Below are positions 61,834-64,000 of a stretch of DNA of 64,000 bases, piece by piece. Location of the stretch: assembly GCA_016932415.1 (NCBI GenBank), contig JAFGCX010000010.1, positions 310,001-374,000 on the forward strand, given 5' to 3'. The stretch comes from Candidatus Krumholzibacteriota bacterium (GTDB lineage Bacteria; Krumholzibacteriota; Krumholzibacteriia; Krumholzibacteriales; Krumholzibacteriaceae). Position numbers and translations under genes: made by a program. How positions within the stretch are numbered: position 1 is the first letter of the stretch; the number at the start of each line of letters is the position of its first letter. A model generated the notes under the pieces. The model worked only from the letters and a program-made list of their open reading frames with translations. It searched no databases and had not been told where the DNA came from.

Positions 61834-63807
61834 GTGGCAGTAAGCCGGATGCTGAAGGTCCAGATCCTCGGACACACAGCGCTCAAGGATGAGATAAAAT
61901 CGTATTTAAGAGAGACCGGCGTGGTCGAGATCACGGACGTCTCTTTCGAAGACGGCGATTCTTCACCCCGACAGGAAGATCTCAGGGAGATCCAGGCGAA
62001 ACTCGAGCAGGCTGAATCTGTGATCGAATTCCTTGATCGATACTCAGAGCCGCTTACATTCTTTGAGAAGGTGGCAAGGGTGCCACTGGAGATATCCGAA
62101 GGTAAGCTTGCCGACCTGGCGGAGAAAGTGTCGGTGGAGCAGGTCTACGAAGAGTGCAATACGCTCCAGGGAACGATACGCTCGATGAGCGATTCCCTGG
62201 CGAGGAGCGCCGAGCTTGCAGGGTCCCTGACTCCGTGGAGGGATCTTGACGTTCCACTCGAGGATCTTAAGACCGAAGGGTATAATGTCCAGTTCTGGAC
62301 GATCCAGGACAAGGTGGCCGATCGGAACCTTGAACGCTTCAGGGAGAGATTTGAATTCTGCGATTGCTCTGAATTTCACAGGGAAAACGGTAAATCTTAC
62401 ATTGCGGTGATCGTTGCCAACGAGTTATACGCGGAAGTGATCGAGGCGATGAAGGAGACAGGGGCGCATCATCACGGGTTTGAAAAACTGGAAGGGACCC
62501 CCGCCGCGATAATAGACGCCCAGGAGGGATTGCGTTCGGAATACAGGGAGAATATAGCCCGGGCCGAGGAACGCGCCCGTGCTCTTGCCTCGCGGCGCGA
62601 CGAGATCTGCCTGCTTGCCGATCACTATCGGGAAATGATCGGCCTCTCATCGGTCGAGGAAAGATTCTATTATACTGACAGTACATTCATCCTGGAGGGA
62701 TGGGTAAGGGCTCTTGACAGAAAACGGCTTGAAAAAGAGTTCCTGAAGAAAGTGGACGAGATCGAAGTGGTTTTCCGCGAGCCGCTTAAAGACGAAGAGC
62801 CTCCGATTTGTCTCGATAACGGCAGAGCCTCGCGGCCTTACGAGTTCGTCACGACTCTCTACGGCCGTCCGATATACAGGGAGGTCGATCCGACACCCCT
62901 TCTTGCTCCGTTTTTTATCCTCTTTTTCGCGATGTGCCTGACAGATGCGGGGTACGGATTGACTCTTGCCGCGCTGACGGCGGTAATAATAATGAGATTC
63001 AAGCCATCAGGCGGAGCGGGTCTTCTGATGAGAGTCCTTTTTGTCGGGGGACTTGTGACGGCGGGAGTCGGGATCATAGCTGGAGGCGTATTCGGGTTGA
63101 ACGCTAGTGTTTTCCCTCCCTGGCTGCAAAAATTTGTTTTCATCGATCCCCTCCGGGAACCGATGAAGATGCTCAATATCTCGTTTATAATGGGACTTGT
63201 TCATATGATATTCGGCATGGGAGTAAGATTCGTTGCCAATATCAGAGCGAAACTCTTTTCCGACGCGGTCTTCGACGACCTGGTCTGGATGCTTTTCCTG
63301 ATCGTCCTTGCTCCGCTTGGATATACCGGTATCCTCAATGGATCACTTCCCGATCAGGTGATGGAAGTGAGCAAGTGGGGATCGGTCGGCCTTGCCGCTG
63401 TCATCTTCCTTACCGGCGGACGCAGACAGGGATCTTTCGTAAAGAAAATCCTGACCGGCCTGGTCAGGTTCTACGATGTAATAGGGTATTTCGGGGATGT
63501 GCTCTCTTACGCCCGTCTTCTGGCGCTTGGCCTGGCGACAAGCGCTATCGCGATCGCCGTAAATGATATCGCGGCGATGGTCAAGGGGATGCCTTTTTAT
63601 ACCGGTTATATAGCCATGATACTTATATTGATCGGCGGCCATACATTCAATCTGGCCGTTAACACTCTCGGCGCCTTTGTACATTCGGGCAGGCTTCAGT
63701 ACCTCGAGTTCTTTTCAAAATTCTTTACCGGCGGAGGCAGGGAGTTCAGGCCATTCAAGAGTGAAAGAAAATTTTCTGTGCTTAAAAAAACGGATAACAG
63801 ATCATAA
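61834..63807 (+). CDS. V/A-type ATP synthase subunit I
   Basis: This 657-residue membrane stator (subunit a homolog) has a long soluble N-terminal half (about 1-345) with coiled coils, then from about residue 352 (PTPLLAPFFILFFAMCLTDAGYG) a bundle of membrane segments. The proton-channel region includes GDVLSYARLLALGLATSAIAIAVN, carrying the conserved arginine. Start is GTG at 61834 after GGAAGGAG. It works with the K ring encoded next and with head subunits that must lie beyond the window. Confidence 0.95.
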   Translation: MAVSRMLKVQILGHTALKDEIKSYLRETGVVEITDVSFEDGDSSPRQEDLREIQAKLEQAESVIEFLDRYSEPLTFFEKVARVPLEISEGKLADLAEKVSVEQVYEECNTLQGTIRSMSDSLARSAELAGSLTPWRDLDVPLEDLKTEGYNVQFWTIQDKVADRNLERFRERFEFCDCSEFHRENGKSYIAVIVANELYAEVIEAMKETGAHHHGFEKLEGTPAAIIDAQEGLRSEYRENIARAEERARALASRRDEICLLADHYREMIGLSSVEERFYYTDSTFILEGWVRALDRKRLEKEFLKKVDEIEVVFREPLKDEEPPICLDNGRASRPYEFVTTLYGRPIYREVDPTPLLAPFFILFFAMCLTDAGYGLTLAALTAVIIMRFKPSGGAGLLMRVLFVGGLVTAGVGIIAGGVFGLNASVFPPWLQKFVFIDPLREPMKMLNISFIMGLVHMIFGMGVRFVANIRAKLFSDAVFDDLVWMLFLIVLAPLGYTGILNGSLPDQVMEVSKWGSVGLAAVIFLTGGRRQGSFVKKILTGLVRFYDVIGYFGDVLSYARLLALGLATSAIAIAVNDIAAMVKGMPFYTGYIAMILILIGGHTFNLAVNTLGAFVHSGRLQYLEFFSKFFTGGGREFRPFKSERKFSVLKKTDNRS

Positions 63808-64000
<193 letters not shown>

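Overview
The window reads as ordinary chromosome of a diderm (Gram-negative-type) bacterium of roughly even base composition. Evidence for an outer membrane is a pair of LptF/LptG-type lipopolysaccharide-export permeases and a 2160-residue SprA-like outer-membrane protein. SprA, a GWxTD-domain protein, a complete mannose-type PTS with HPr kinase, a split glycine decarboxylase and an A/V-type ATPase together fit the FCB superphylum (for example the Krumholzibacteriota/Eisenbacteria/Latescibacterota neighbourhood) better than Proteobacteria or classical Bacteroidota. This placement is an inference from gene content. Genes are densely packed, often with 4-8 bp stop/start overlaps, and nothing looks like a phage, transposon, CRISPR array, tRNA or rRNA.

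Region 1 (1-11.5 kb, plus strand): the end of rpoN, then lipA, hpf, hprK, and a PTS series (EIIA, EIIB, a GH57 glucanotransferase, EIIC, EIID, HPr, Enzyme I), followed by a phosphoglucose/phosphomannose isomerase and a sugar nucleotidyltransferase. All phosphorylatable histidines and the regulatory Ser46 of HPr are present, so a full phosphorelay plus HPr(Ser) kinase control is encoded in one run. Region 2 (11.6-14.1 kb): metK-ahcY of the methyl cycle, closed by a strong terminator. Region 3 (14.1-18.3 kb, minus): GWxTD protein, LptG-like and LptF-like permeases. Region 4 (18.3-26.1 kb, plus): sprA overlapping a lipoprotein glutaminyl-cyclase-type M28 enzyme. The predicted mature SprA begins with Gln, which is suggestive.

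Region 5 (26.1-39.4 kb, plus): the classic translation and RNA cluster rimP-nusA-infB-DUF503-rbfA-nrnA-truB-ribF-rpsO-pnp, then an M16 protease, dut and a membrane-anchored polysaccharide deacetylase. NusA and RbfA carry acidic tails and IF2 a basic linker. Region 6 (39.4-42.7 kb, minus): a DUF4388 protein, a TPR/membrane protein and a possible 58-residue ORF. Region 7 (42.7-50.8 kb, plus): asnS, a 1210-residue secreted TPR protein and uvrA. Region 8 (50.8-60 kb, plus): gcvT-gcvH-gcvPA-gcvPB-lipM followed directly by an oppBCDF transporter without a binding-protein gene. Region 9 (60-64 kb): an EAL-HDOD protein and the start of an A/V-type ATPase operon (H-like, I and K subunits), cut by the window edge.

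Functional links: LipA (0.2 kb) and LipM (55 kb) supply lipoate to GcvH. HprK, HPr and Enzyme I connect sugar uptake to regulation. The metK-ahcY pair cycles S-adenosylmethionine. I found no single obviously new system. The most suggestive linkages are sprA with glutaminyl cyclase, the PTS operon holding a GH57 enzyme, and the GWxTD-lptG-lptF operon.
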